Notes: generated by a model from the sequence alone, not told the origin. A stretch of 64,000 bases of DNA from Sandaracinus amylolyticus (GCF_000737325.1 NZ_CP011125.1:2604001-2668000), one strand, 5' to 3'; numbered from the stretch's first letter, positions 51,500 to 61,017 are shown. Numbers and translations are program-made.

Positions 51500-53218
51500 T
51501 CACGCGCGTCTCGTGCTCTGCACGAAGCGGGCGTGCGCGCGCTCGTCCCATGCGCGTCGCTCGGCGCGCATCTCGAAGAGCGGCACGTCGAGCACCTCGA
51601 GCCGCTCCTCGCCGCGCGGGATCACGACGCGCGCAGCGCTCTTGTCGGGCGATGTCGCGAGCGAGCCACCGAACGCGGCGAAATTGCAGAAGAGCGTGCA
51701 CGCGTAGAGCGCGCGGCGCGCCTCGGCGTGCGCGGTCTCGAAGTCCGAGGTGACCGCGGTGAACGCGGGGTTGATCAGCAGATCGAGCGGAGGCTCGGTG
51801 TTCTTCAGCGCGACGCGCAGATCGAGATCGAGGAAGTCGCGGCACACCGCGATCGCCACGCGACCGATCCGCGTCGACGCGACGACGAAGAGCGGCTGCA
51901 GCGGGATGTCGATCGGCTCCTCCACGACCGCGCCACCCATCCGCATGATCGCGGGCACGTGCTTGCGCTGTCGCCAGAGCTCGCCCTCGGGGCCGATCAC
52001 GACGCACACGTTCGTGCGCGTCGCTTCGTCGTGGTGCCCGCCGGAGACGATCGTCACGCCGTGCGCGCGGGCGAGCTCGTGCACCTCCGCGGCGATCGCG
52101 TCGTGTCCGAGGTCGACGCTCATCTCGGGGAACACGACGATGCGCGCGCCGCGCTCGGCCGCCCGCGCGACGTACGACGCGAGCTTCGCGCGCACCGCGT
52201 CGACCCGCTCGGGCGCGAGGCGGTAGAGCCCGCTCGCGCCCGGCTGCGGCATGTCCGCGGGCTCGCCGATCTGCGCGAGCGCGACGCGGAACGCGCTCTC
52301 CTCGGGGCCGCGGCTCACGCGGTAGTGGAGCACGCGGAACTCGCGCCACGTCTCGCTCGGTGCGTCGCGCGTCGCGGGGGGCGGCTCGCTGGGGCGCGCG
52401 GCCGGACGACGCTCGAGGAAGTCCTCGAGGAGCTGCGCGATGGTCGGCCAGTCGCCGAGCCACGGAAAGTGCACGTCGCCCTCGAGCATCACGAGCCGCG
52501 CGCCGTCGATCTCCGACGCGAGCTCGATCGAGAGGCGGCTCGCGATCGCGTGATCGTGGCGCCGCGCGACGACGAGCGTGGGCGCGCGCACGTCGCGCAG
52601 GCGATCGCGCACGTCGAGCTCGAAGCACATCGCGAGCAGGCGCGCGGCGGTCTCGCGATCGGCGGACTCGCGCTGGAAGCGCACGAGGTTGTCGAAGAAC
52701 GCGGGGTCGGGCGCGTTGGGCACGAAGATCGACGCGAGGGTGCGCGAGCCGAGCCCCCAGCTCGCGCGCACGAGCGCGTCGAGCGAGCGCTGCACGTCGA
52801 CGCGCGCGACGTCGGCGCCGCGCGCGAACGTCCCGTACAGCGCGAGCCGGGACACGCGCTCGGGGCGCGTCGCGGCGTACGCGAGCGCGATCGCACCGCC
52901 GTGCGACGAGCCGAACATCGCGACGGGCCCGTCGGTGACCCGCGCGATCACGGCGTCGAGATCCTCGAGCTCTCCCTCGAGCTCGAAGTCGTCGCGCGCG
53001 CGCTGCGAGAGCCCGACCCCGCGCCGATCGTAGAAGACGAGCTGGAACGAGCGCGCGAGCCGCGCGTAGAGATCGTGCATTCCGAGGTAGTGCCACTGCA
53101 GCTCGAGGTGACTGAGCCAGCCGGGCACGACGACGAGCACCGGACCTTCTCCCCACGTCGCGTACGCGATGCGCGCGCCGCCGTGCCCGCGACAGAATGC
53201 GATGCTCGGCTCACCCAT
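51500..53218 (-). CDS. Alpha/beta hydrolase-nitrilase (carbon-nitrogen hydrolase) fusion protein
   Basis: 572 residues with two catalytic domains. Residues 1-270: alpha/beta hydrolase with nucleophile Ser105 (GSSHGG), FYDRRGVGLS, and His250 (EGDVHFPW). Residues about 310-560: nitrilase-superfamily domain with Glu365 (VVFPEMS), Lys419 (RQRKH) and Cys459 (IAVCRDF). A Pro-rich linker (270-290) separates them. Nitrilase-type enzymes hydrolyse or condense amides and nitriles; the N-terminal esterase may supply or use the same substrate. All catalytic residues are retained. ATG 53218. Its stop is 4 bp from that of the convergent DUF4239 gene. Confidence 0.85.
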   Translation of the reverse strand: MGEPSIAFCRGHGGARIAYATWGEGPVLVVVPGWLSHLELQWHYLGMHDLYARLARSFQLVFYDRRGVGLSQRARDDFELEGELEDLDAVIARVTDGPVAMFGSSHGGAIALAYAATRPERVSRLALYGTFARGADVARVDVQRSLDALVRASWGLGSRTLASIFVPNAPDPAFFDNLVRFQRESADRETAARLLAMCFELDVRDRLRDVRAPTLVVARRHDHAIASRLSIELASEIDGARLVMLEGDVHFPWLGDWPTIAQLLEDFLERRPAARPSEPPPATRDAPSETWREFRVLHYRVSRGPEESAFRVALAQIGEPADMPQPGASGLYRLAPERVDAVRAKLASYVARAAERGARIVVFPEMSVDLGHDAIAAEVHELARAHGVTIVSGGHHDEATRTNVCVVIGPEGELWRQRKHVPAIMRMGGAVVEEPIDIPLQPLFVVASTRIGRVAIAVCRDFLDLDLRVALKNTEPPLDLLINPAFTAVTSDFETAHAEARRALYACTLFCNFAAFGGSLATSPDKSAARVVIPRGEERLEVLDVPLFEMRAERRAWDERAHARFVQSTRRA

Positions 53219-53333
53219 CGCCCGTTTCGCGCTGCAACGACGCGGCCAGCGCGACGGATCGCCGCTCGACGTGCACCTCGAGGGGAGCCGCGCCGCGGTC
53301 CGCGGTCCACGCGTGACGCGGCGCCACTCGGGC

Positions 53334-53972
53334 TCAGCGCGCGCGAGAGAGACCGTCGAGCAGCAGCTCGAGCCCCTCGCGGAATTCGCGCTCGGGATCG
53401 CTCTCGCGCGCAGCCTCCGCGATGTCGACGAGCCCCGGATAGCGATCGCGCGGCAGCGATCGGAAGCGCTCGATCACCTCGTCCGCGGGCTCGCCCGCGC
53501 TCGTCGCGAGCGGTCCCGCGAGCTCGCCCTGCGCGAAGCCCATGATCAGCGCGGTGATCGCGCGGAACGCGACGAGCAGCGCGTGCCCCGAGCGTCCGCT
53601 GCGCGCGAGCGCGGCGAGCATGGCCTCGCCGAAGTCCGCGACGATCGGCGATCGCGAGCGACGCGTCAGCACGAGCGGGACCACGCGCGGGTGCGCGCGC
53701 AATGCGCGCCACACGGTGAGCGCGAGCTCGCGCGCGTCCTCGCGCCAGTCGTCGCTGCAGCCGCGCGACCACTGCGCCTGCGCGAGCACGGCCTCGACCA
53801 CGAGCACCTCGAGGTCCTCGCGGTTCGCGACGTGGTTGTAGAGCGTCATCGGGCCGGTCCCGAGCGCGCTCGCGAGCGCGCGCATCGAGAGCCCCTCGAG
53901 GCCGTGCTCGTCGACGAGCGCGAGCGCGGCTTCCTGCAGCCGTGCGCGCGAGAACTTCGGAGGTCGTCCCAT
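53334..53972 (-). CDS. TetR family transcriptional regulator
   Basis: 212 residues. HTH: LSMRALASALGTGPMTLYNHVANREDLEVLV at about 29-59, then the helical ligand domain with REFREGLELLLDGLSRAR at the C-terminus. The MTLYNHVANRE pattern is that of TetR-group proteins. ATG 53972 gives MGRPPKFSR, the usual start. It is divergent from the peroxiredoxin gene with an 84-bp gap that contains a GTAC-N3-GTAC palindrome, implying that it controls that gene and itself. Confidence 0.88.
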   Translation of the reverse strand: MGRPPKFSRARLQEAALALVDEHGLEGLSMRALASALGTGPMTLYNHVANREDLEVLVVEAVLAQAQWSRGCSDDWREDARELALTVWRALRAHPRVVPLVLTRRSRSPIVADFGEAMLAALARSGRSGHALLVAFRAITALIMGFAQGELAGPLATSAGEPADEVIERFRSLPRDRYPGLVDIAEAARESDPEREFREGLELLLDGLSRAR

Positions 53973-53983
53973 GTGGCTGGCCC

Positions 53984-54029
53984 TTGACGCCGCGAAAAAT
54001 CGGGCACAAAGCATTTGCGTACGGTGTAC
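53984..54029. promoter_or_regulatory. Divergent promoter region with -35-like TTGACG and GTAC-N3-GTAC operator
   Basis: TTGACG at 53984-53989 fits a -35 for the peroxiredoxin gene, with a weak CACAAA at 54005-54010 as -10. GTAC-GGT-GTAC (54019-54029) is a short inverted repeat that would overlap the transcription start. Suitable for TetR control, but short and unproven. Confidence 0.35.
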
Positions 54030-54056
54030 CTAAACCGCACGCGGAGGTCTCGTCGC

Positions 54057-54650
54057 ATGCCTAGCACTCCTGCTCCGGACGTCGGTGACGTCGCGCCCGA
54101 CTTCGTCCTGCCGGACTCCAGCGGCGCGCCGCGCCGGCTCGCCGTGCTCTGCGCGGAGCGACCGCACGTGGTCGTGTTCTATCGCGGGCACTGGTGCCCG
54201 TTCTGCTTGCGCCAGCTCGGCCAGTACCGCGAGCGCTGGGGCGAGCTCGACGCGCTCGGGTTCGGGCTGGTCGCGATCTCGGTGGACGAGCCGCAGCGAT
54301 CGAGCGCGCTCGCGGCGCAGCTCGAGCTGCCGTTCCGTCTGCTCTGCGATGCGCGTCGCGAGGTCGTGTCGGCGTACGGGATCCTCAACGCGGGCGAGAA
54401 GGGCGGCATCGCGTACCCCGCGACGTTCGTGCTCGATCGCGATCGCACCGTGCGCTTCCGATCGCTCGACCGCACGGCGTCGCGCGCCGATCTCGACGTC
54501 GTGCTCGCGTTCCTGCGCGGCGAGGCGGTGCCCGACGCGCCCGCGCGCGCGGGGCTGCTGCCGAGCCTCGGCGACTGGACGCGCACGTTCGGCAACGCGC
54601 TCCGCTTCGGGCTGCGCTCGCCCAACGACGACTGCGCGGAGTGCGCGTGA
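54057..54650 (+). CDS. Peroxiredoxin / AhpC-TSA family protein
   Basis: 197 residues. Thioredoxin-fold peroxidase: VAPDFVLPDSSG, FYRGHWCPFCLRQLGQY with Cys47 and Cys50, SVDEPQRSSALAAQL, and FVLDRDRTVRFRSL. The CPFC pair is the arrangement of BCP/PrxQ-like proteins and thiol oxidoreductases; the threonine of the usual PxxxTxxC motif is missing (RGHWCPFC), so a disulfide oxidoreductase role is an alternative. ATG 54057 follows GGAGG (54042-54046). A TTG at 54015 would add 14 Arg-rich residues. Confidence 0.85.
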   Translation: MPSTPAPDVGDVAPDFVLPDSSGAPRRLAVLCAERPHVVVFYRGHWCPFCLRQLGQYRERWGELDALGFGLVAISVDEPQRSSALAAQLELPFRLLCDARREVVSAYGILNAGEKGGIAYPATFVLDRDRTVRFRSLDRTASRADLDVVLAFLRGEAVPDAPARAGLLPSLGDWTRTFGNALRFGLRSPNDDCAECA

Positions 54651-54678
54651 AGGCGCGCCTTGGTGGTACGGTGCGCGG

Positions 54679-57183
54679 GTGCACGCTCGTGGCCGGTCCC
54701 TCCTGATCGCCGCGCCGTTCGCGGTCTTCTTCGTCCTCCTCTCGATCGCGACCAGCGCGTCGGCGCAGCTGCGTCGCGCGACGTCGCCGGTGTGGCAGCC
54801 ACCGGTGTCGATCGTCGCGCCCGACGACGCGCTCGCGGTGTCGGTGAACCCCTCGGCGCTCGCGTACCTGCGCAGCTGGAGCGCGGTGTACGTGCACGCC
54901 GAGGGCGAGGATCGCACGGGGTTCGCGGAGCGCGGCGACGGCATCTACGCGGCGACGCCGCTGCTGCTCGGCTTCTCCCTCGGCGCGTCGGTGGACAGCG
55001 TGCGACCGACCAGCGCGTCGGGCGGGATCGAGCACACGATGCTCTCGCTCGCGCTCGCCTACGCGTACGACGACGCGATCTCGGTCGGCGCGTCGACGCG
55101 CTTCTTGTGGTCGCCGAATCCCGGGCTCGCCGAGCTCTTCACGCTCGATCTCGCCGCGAGCTGGAGGCCGCTGCCCTACGTCGCGCTCTCCTTCCTGGCG
55201 CGCGACGTGACGGGCCCCGGCTATCACGGCGGAGGCGGGTACGTGCCGCGCTCGTTTCTGCTCGGGCTCGCCGTGCGTCCGACCGGCACGCGCGTGCTGA
55301 CGCTCGATCTGACGGGCGCGGTCGACGAGGACGGTCGCGTGGGCGCGCGCGTCGCGGGCCAGGTCGAGGTGCCGTGGGTGGGGCGCATCCAAGCGGCCGC
55401 GGAGGTCGAGCGCGTCGGCGACGAGCAGCCCGACGCGCGCGTGACCGCGGGTCTGATCGTCGACTGGGGGCAGGTCGGCGCGGGCGGCGGCGTGGTGCTC
55501 GGCGATGGGTTCGACGACTCGCCCGGCTGGTACGTGACCGCGCGCGTCGAGGGCCACGAGCGCGTAGGCGTGCCGACCGGCGCGTACGTCGCGGACGTGG
55601 TGCTCGCGGATCTCGGCGCGCGCTCGCTGCTGCGGGTGTCGCGCCGGCTCGAGCGTGCGATCCACGATCCGCGCATCCACGGCGTGGTGCTGCGCCCGCA
55701 GGGCAGCGACATCGGGCTCGCGTACGCGCAGGAGCTGCGACTCCTGATCGACGCGCTGCAGGACGCGGGCAAGCCGGTCGTCTGCATCCTCGGCGATGCG
55801 TCGGGCGCGGAGATGTACGCGTGCGCGGGTGCGCGCACCGTGCTCGCCGATCCCGCGGGCGGCGTGCGCCTCTACGGGCCCTCGATCGAGATCACGCACC
55901 TCGCGGGGCTGCTGCAGCTCGTGGGGATCCGCGCCGACTTCGTGCGCATCGGCCCGTACAAATCGGCGATCGAGGACTACCAGGACATGCGCTCGAGCGA
56001 GGCCGCGCGGGTCGCGCGCGAGGAGAACCTCGACGAGCTCTACGGGCGGTTCGTGTGGGACCTCTCGCGCGATCTCGACGTCGAGCCGGCGCGGGTGCGC
56101 GAGATCGTCGACGGCGGTCCATACGTGACCGACACCGCGATCGCGCTGGGCCTGGTGGACGGCAGCGCCGATCCGTTCGACGCCGACGAGGCGCTCACCG
56201 ACGCGTTCGGGGGTCGCTACGGTCGCGAGCGCCGCGAGCCCGATCTCCCGCGCGAGCGCTGGGGCCGCGAGCCGCGCGTCGGCGTGGTCGTGGTCGACGG
56301 CGAGATGGTCGACGGCGAGAACGTCGACATCCCGATCCTCGAGATCCACGCGACCGGCGGCCGCACCGCGGTGGCGGCGATCGAGCACATGGCGGCGGAT
56401 CCGGCGATCGGCGCGATCGTGGTGCGCGTCGACAGCCCCGGAGGATCGGTGCTCGCGGCGGATCAGATCTGGCGCGCGCTCCGACGCGCGCGCGAGCGCA
56501 AGCCGGTGATCGCGTCGATGGGCGCGGTCGCGGCGAGCGGCGGGTACTTCGTCGCGTCGGCGTGCGACGAGATCTGGGCCGACCCCGCGACGCTCACGGG
56601 ATCGATCGGCGTGTGGTTCGGCAAGGTCGACGTGGAGCCGCTCGCGGAGCGGCTCGGCGTCGAGACGGAGTTCTTCTCGCGCGGCGCGCACGCGGGCGCG
56701 GAGTCGCTGTGGAGGCCGTTCACGCCGGACGAGCGCGCGATCCTCTCGGAGATGGTGCGCCGCTGGTATCGCGACTTCCTGCGGCGCGTCGCGGAGGGGC
56801 GCGGGATGCGCATGACCGAGGTCGACGCGGTCGCGCGCGGTCGCGTGTGGACCGGCGATCGCGCGCTCGAGCTCGGGCTCGTCGATCGGCTCGGCGGGTT
56901 TCGCTCCGCGCTGGTGCGCGCGCGGCAGCTCGGCGGATTGCCGCACGACGCGGACTTCGAGATGGCGCCGGCGCGCCCGAGCTCGCTGCTCGACTACGTG
57001 CTCGGCGACACGCCGCTGGGTCGCGCGGTTGCATCGGGCGGCGACGAGGGGAGCAGCGACGCGGGCGCGCTCGAGGTGATCGCGCCCGAGATGCTCGCGG
57101 CGCTGCGCGCGGCGTGGGTGATCCGCGCCGAGCAGGGCGCGCGGACGCCGGTCGCGCGCCTGCCGCTCGAGATCGCCTACTGA
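54679..57183 (+). CDS. Signal peptide peptidase SppA (S49) with fused N-terminal outer-membrane-barrel-like domain
   Basis: 834 residues. After a signal peptide (FVLLSIATSASAQ), residues 30-310 form a beta-rich region with PorV/FadL-like character (DDALAVSVNPSALAYL, ending in VTARVEG). Residues 315-834 are an SppA-type serine protease of two S49 domains: the catalytic Lys428 (GPYKSAIEDY) and Ser620 (AVAASGGYF), with GSIGVWFGKVD and GRVWTGDRALELGLVD after it. SppA cleaves remnant signal peptides in the inner membrane; an outer-membrane-type fusion is unusual. GTG 54679 is chosen by the signal peptide. The stop overlaps the convergent lipoprotein gene by 7 bp. Confidence 0.82.
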   Translation: MHARGRSLLIAAPFAVFFVLLSIATSASAQLRRATSPVWQPPVSIVAPDDALAVSVNPSALAYLRSWSAVYVHAEGEDRTGFAERGDGIYAATPLLLGFSLGASVDSVRPTSASGGIEHTMLSLALAYAYDDAISVGASTRFLWSPNPGLAELFTLDLAASWRPLPYVALSFLARDVTGPGYHGGGGYVPRSFLLGLAVRPTGTRVLTLDLTGAVDEDGRVGARVAGQVEVPWVGRIQAAAEVERVGDEQPDARVTAGLIVDWGQVGAGGGVVLGDGFDDSPGWYVTARVEGHERVGVPTGAYVADVVLADLGARSLLRVSRRLERAIHDPRIHGVVLRPQGSDIGLAYAQELRLLIDALQDAGKPVVCILGDASGAEMYACAGARTVLADPAGGVRLYGPSIEITHLAGLLQLVGIRADFVRIGPYKSAIEDYQDMRSSEAARVAREENLDELYGRFVWDLSRDLDVEPARVREIVDGGPYVTDTAIALGLVDGSADPFDADEALTDAFGGRYGRERREPDLPRERWGREPRVGVVVVDGEMVDGENVDIPILEIHATGGRTAVAAIEHMAADPAIGAIVVRVDSPGGSVLAADQIWRALRRARERKPVIASMGAVAASGGYFVASACDEIWADPATLTGSIGVWFGKVDVEPLAERLGVETEFFSRGAHAGAESLWRPFTPDERAILSEMVRRWYRDFLRRVAEGRGMRMTEVDAVARGRVWTGDRALELGLVDRLGGFRSALVRARQLGGLPHDADFEMAPARPSSLLDYVLGDTPLGRAVASGGDEGSSDAGALEVIAPEMLAALRAAWVIRAEQGARTPVARLPLEIAY

Positions 57184-57650
57184 GAGACCCAGATCTGCGC
57201 GCCGAACGGCCCGCCGCCGCGCGCCATGCGCACCTCGAAGCGGTAGAGCCCGGTCTCGGTCGGACAGATCGCGCGCTGCACGCCGATCACCGGCGCGTCG
57301 CTCTGCGTGGCGTCGCGCTGGAGCAGCACGTTGTCGGGCGAGTACACGATGAGATCGAGGTCGCTCACGCCGGGCCCGCCCTGGGCGAGCACCTTGTAAC
57401 AGAGCCCTGCGCGCAGCACCGACGTGAAGTCGCGGCGCTCGCCCTCGGGCAGCTCGCCGCGCACGACGGGCTCGTGCGGGATCATCAGCATCGCCTCGTT
57501 CGGCGCGCGCTCGCGGATCGCCGCCTCCAGCGCATCGGCGGGGGGCGGCAGATCCGGCGCGTCGTCGATCTGACGCGGCTCCTCGTAGGGCTCGACGTCG
57601 CACCCCGCGAGCGCGGTGAGCGCGAGCAGCGCGAGCCCGAAGCGCCGCAT
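57177..57650 (-). CDS. Lipoprotein of unknown function
   Basis: 157 residues. Lipobox at ALTALAGCDV, then an acidic, Pro-rich linker and a C-terminal beta-rich domain (GLCYKVLAQGGPGVSDLDLIVYSPDN, GLYRFEVRMARGGGPFGAQIWVS). The pattern SDLDLIVYSPDN with GLYRFEV recalls bacterial pre-peptidase C-terminal-type domains. ATG 57650. It follows the RCC1 gene by 8 bp, so they form an operon. Confidence 0.72.
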   Translation of the reverse strand: MRRFGLALLALTALAGCDVEPYEEPRQIDDAPDLPPPADALEAAIRERAPNEAMLMIPHEPVVRGELPEGERRDFTSVLRAGLCYKVLAQGGPGVSDLDLIVYSPDNVLLQRDATQSDAPVIGVQRAICPTETGLYRFEVRMARGGGPFGAQIWVSQ

Positions 57651-57658
57651 CGCCCGCG

Positions 57659-59098
57659 TCACAGGCCCATCACCTGCGCGGGCGCGTAGCGCGGGAGCAC
57701 TTCGTCGGGGGTGGGGCTGAACGTGGCGCTGCCTTGCGTCTGGAGCATGTCGTTCCGACCCCAGCACCAGACTTCGGTTCCCTCGGCGCGCACGAGACAC
57801 GTGTGATCGACGCCGACGTCCACGAACGTCGCGTCGTCCACGCCCATGACCGCGACCGGGGTCGACGAGCAGTCGCCGGTGTCCGAGTCCGACACGCGGC
57901 ACGCGGTGTCTTCGTGGGTCTCGTCGCCGTCGCCGAGCTGACCGAAGCGGTTGTAGCCCCAGCACCGCACGCCGCCGTCGCTCAGCACCGCGCACGTGTG
58001 GTTCGCGCCCGCCGCGATGCGAGTGACGCCGGTGAGGCCGGGCACGGCCGTCGGGACGATGCGCGCGGTGCGATCTCCCGTCCCGAGCTGTCCTGCATCG
58101 TTGCCGCCCCAGCACACCACCGTCTGATCGGCGAGGAGCGCGCAGACGTGCTCGCCGCCCGCCGCGAGCTGCGTGACGGGCATCTCGGGGAGGCCGGTGA
58201 TCGTGATCGCGCGGCTCGTGCAGCGGTTCTGGGCGGTGCTGCCGGTCGCGCAGTTGCTCGGGAGCGCGGGAGGATCGGTCGCGAGCTGGCCGGCCTCGCC
58301 CGAGCCCCAGCACAGCACTTCGTCGGCGGTGCGCGCGCACCCGAAGTCCGAGAAGGTGCCGAGCACCACCTCGACCGCGCCCGTCAGCGCGGTGTCCGCG
58401 GGCTCGGCGCGCACGACCGGCACGGGGTTCAGCTCGGTCGTCGAGAACATGCCGCTGCCGGTCTGGCCGGAGCCGTTGTTCCCCGCGCAGCGGACCGCGC
58501 CGCCGTCGTCCAGCGCGCAGATCGTGAAGGTCGCTTCGGCGACGCCTTCGACGTCCTCGAGCATCGGGAACGGCTGCGGGGCGTACCGCGCGGCCTCCTC
58601 GGGGAGCGAGCCGATGCGGAAGCCCGCCTCGCCCCAGCACTGCGCGTCGGACTCGCCATCGATCGCGCAGATGCTCGTCCAGCCCGCGCTCACGCTCGAC
58701 GCGGCGCTCTCGAGATCGACGACGACGGGACGCGGTGAGCAGTCGAACGTCTCGACGATGCCGCCGCCGACGCACCGACCGCCGTGGGTACGACTGCCGT
58801 CGCCGAGCTGACCCTCCTGGCCGCGACCCCAGCAGAGCACCTCGCCGTTCTCGCGGCGGGCGCAGCTGAACTTGGATCCCAGCGCGAGCTCTGCGATCTC
58901 GCAGCCGCTCGTGCACGAAGGACCGGCGTCGGTGCCGGCGTCGCGACCCGCGTCCGACGTGGGCATCGCCGCGTCGACACCGCCGTCCGCCGCGCCGGCG
59001 TCGTCTCCACCGACGGTTCCGTCGTCATCGCCGCACCCGACCCCGAGCGCGAGCGCGATCACCAAGGCCACCGCGTGCCGCCATCGTTGCGCGAACAT
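57659..59098 (-). CDS. RCC1-repeat lipoprotein
   Basis: 479 residues. Lipobox in VIALALGVGCGDD, followed by an Asp/Ala/Gly linker (ADGGVDAAMPTSDAGRDAG). The rest comprises about six RCC1/BNR-like beta-propeller repeats (LALGSKFSCARRENGEVLCWGRGQEGQLGDG, AGGEHVCALLADQTVVCWGGNDAGQLGTG, AGANHTCAVLSDGGVRCWGYNRFGQLGDG). Each pairs Cys residues that may form disulfides. Probably a surface-exposed recognition protein. A strong GGGGAGGG RBS precedes ATG 59098. Confidence 0.88.
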   Translation of the reverse strand: MFAQRWRHAVALVIALALGVGCGDDDGTVGGDDAGAADGGVDAAMPTSDAGRDAGTDAGPSCTSGCEIAELALGSKFSCARRENGEVLCWGRGQEGQLGDGSRTHGGRCVGGGIVETFDCSPRPVVVDLESAASSVSAGWTSICAIDGESDAQCWGEAGFRIGSLPEEAARYAPQPFPMLEDVEGVAEATFTICALDDGGAVRCAGNNGSGQTGSGMFSTTELNPVPVVRAEPADTALTGAVEVVLGTFSDFGCARTADEVLCWGSGEAGQLATDPPALPSNCATGSTAQNRCTSRAITITGLPEMPVTQLAAGGEHVCALLADQTVVCWGGNDAGQLGTGDRTARIVPTAVPGLTGVTRIAAGANHTCAVLSDGGVRCWGYNRFGQLGDGDETHEDTACRVSDSDTGDCSSTPVAVMGVDDATFVDVGVDHTCLVRAEGTEVWCWGRNDMLQTQGSATFSPTPDEVLPRYAPAQVMGL

Positions 59099-59274
59099 CG
59101 ACCCTCCCCACGAAAAGGCGCCGAGCCTATCGAGCGAGGGAGGCCTCCGCAACGCGCGATCTCACCGCCCGTGCCGCGACGACGAAGGGCGGGCGTGCGC
59201 GTCCAGGCGACGACCGACCGCGCGACAGGCCGCGTTCGGCCGATGCGAGACGCGCACTCGCGGATCGCCGTGCG

Positions 59275-61017
59275 TCAGAACGAGCCCCACACGCGGAGCT
59301 CGGCGCGCTCGGCGTCCACGTGCACGGCGGCGCCGGCGTTGCGGTCGCGCGTCGCGTCGCGCACGAGATAGATGAACGGCACCGAGAGCAGCGGGACCGC
59401 GTGTGCGATCAGATGCGCGCCGAGCCACGCCGGCTCCGTCGCGAGCGTCAGGGGCGGGCCGATGGCCTCGCCCTCTTCCGTGAGCTGCCAGATGCCGACG
59501 CCGGCCAGTGCCGCACCGGCCGCCGCGGGAATGAGCGACCACCACGGCACGCCTTCCTCGTCCGGCAGCAGGAACGGCAGTGCCATCGTGAGGAGCGCGC
59601 CACCGCCCGCTCCCGCGCCGAGCACGATCCAGCGCGTCGTGAAGATCCTGTCCTGCGCTTGCGCGTAGGCGACGGTCATCTCGACGTGGTCGAACTGCTC
59701 GTCGAACGTCGCCCACGCGGCTTCGAGCTCGGTCCAGTAGTACCAACCGACGCCCAGGCCCGCGGCGCCGCCCAGCGCGAGGATCGAGCCGAGCACGATC
59801 GACGCGACGTTCGGCGCGCCACCGCCGCCGCCCGCCTCCATCCGCGCGGGCTCGCCCATGACCCCGCCGGTCGGCGCAGCGGCGTCGACCGGCGCGTCCA
59901 GCTGACGTCCCGAGAGCACCGCCGCGACCGCCTCGCGGCTGCGCGTCATGTCGATCGGCTCGGGCACCGGCGCCGAGCCCACGAGCAGCGGGCCCTCGTC
60001 GCTCACCGCGAACGCACGCACCGCGAGGTTCCGGCCGTCGTCGACCGCCGCGAGCATCCTCGTCGCGCCGAGCGCGTGCGCGATCAGCGCGACGTCCTCC
60101 GGCAGGTGGTTCGCGAGCTGCTCGCGCGACGTGTACACCAGCGCGAGCGCCGGGCGCGTCGTCAGCCGCTGCGCGAGCTCGGCGTGGATCATCACGCGCG
60201 TCGGCGAATCACCCGCGACCTGCACGGGATGCACGCGCCCCGCGCGATCCGCGGCGCACTCGATCTGCACCACGTACGGCCCCGGGGGCAGCGGAAGCCG
60301 CGCCCACGGCGTCTGGCCCATGCGGCGACCGTTGACGCGGATCGCGCAGCCCTCGGGATCGGTCGGAGCCGCGTGCACCGCGAGGATCCCGCCCTCGCCG
60401 CGCTCGAGCGACGCGCGCGTCTCGCTCAACAGGTCGCGCACGCTCGGCGGATGCAGGCGCTCGTCGGCGCGCAGATCGGGCACGAGGCGCAGACACACCT
60501 GCACCTGCTGTCGCGCCGCGCCGAGGTCGCGCTTCTGCACGTGGGCGCGCACGAGATAGAGACAGAGGTTCGCGACGTCGCTCGCGCTCTGCTCGTCGCG
60601 ACCGAGCCCCGCGAGGTGCGGATCGAGCTCCGCGAGCAGCGGCTGACCGACGTCGAGCCCCTGCTGGTTGCGGCCGAACGCGACGTCCTCGAGCACCGCT
60701 TCCGCGGCCTGTCCGAGGCGTCGCGCGATCTCGGGCGGCGCCGCGCGGAACGGCTCGCTGAGCGCGCTCTCGACGCGCGCGACCGCGCGCTCGTTGGGGA
60801 TCACGCCGCCGACGGTCGCGCTGAGCGCGGCGGCGGAGTGATCGGCGGTCTCGATCGCGCGCTGCATCTCGGTGGGACGCGTGGTCGCGACGATCACGCC
60901 CCACGTGTCCTGCGCGTGCGCGGTGCGCGCGGAGATCGACACGAGGACGCAGAGGAGCGCGCTGGTGAGCGCGCGGCGGGATGGCTGGAGCTGAGGCATG
61001 GCGCTGGGACGGGTCAT
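59275..61017 (-). CDS. Exported PEGA-domain protein with C-terminal membrane region
   Basis: 580 residues. Signal peptide (ALTSALLCVLVSISARTAHA), then a mainly helical, TPR-like periplasmic region (ADVANLCLYLVRAHVQKRDLG), a PEGA-like beta module near residues 215-265 (PEGCAIRVNGRRMGQTPWARLPLPPGPYVVQIEC), a Gly-rich linker and three or four C-terminal hydrophobic segments (SIVLGSILALGGAAGLGVGWYY, WIVLGAGAGGGALLTMALPFL, LIPAAAGAALAGVGIW). The ATG at 61017 overlaps the stop of the upstream gene (ATGA), so this start is preferred to ATG 60999. Function unknown. Confidence 0.75.
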   Translation of the reverse strand: MTRPSAMPQLQPSRRALTSALLCVLVSISARTAHAQDTWGVIVATTRPTEMQRAIETADHSAAALSATVGGVIPNERAVARVESALSEPFRAAPPEIARRLGQAAEAVLEDVAFGRNQQGLDVGQPLLAELDPHLAGLGRDEQSASDVANLCLYLVRAHVQKRDLGAARQQVQVCLRLVPDLRADERLHPPSVRDLLSETRASLERGEGGILAVHAAPTDPEGCAIRVNGRRMGQTPWARLPLPPGPYVVQIECAADRAGRVHPVQVAGDSPTRVMIHAELAQRLTTRPALALVYTSREQLANHLPEDVALIAHALGATRMLAAVDDGRNLAVRAFAVSDEGPLLVGSAPVPEPIDMTRSREAVAAVLSGRQLDAPVDAAAPTGGVMGEPARMEAGGGGGAPNVASIVLGSILALGGAAGLGVGWYYWTELEAAWATFDEQFDHVEMTVAYAQAQDRIFTTRWIVLGAGAGGGALLTMALPFLLPDEEGVPWWSLIPAAAGAALAGVGIWQLTEEGEAIGPPLTLATEPAWLGAHLIAHAVPLLSVPFIYLVRDATRDRNAGAAVHVDAERAELRVWGSF

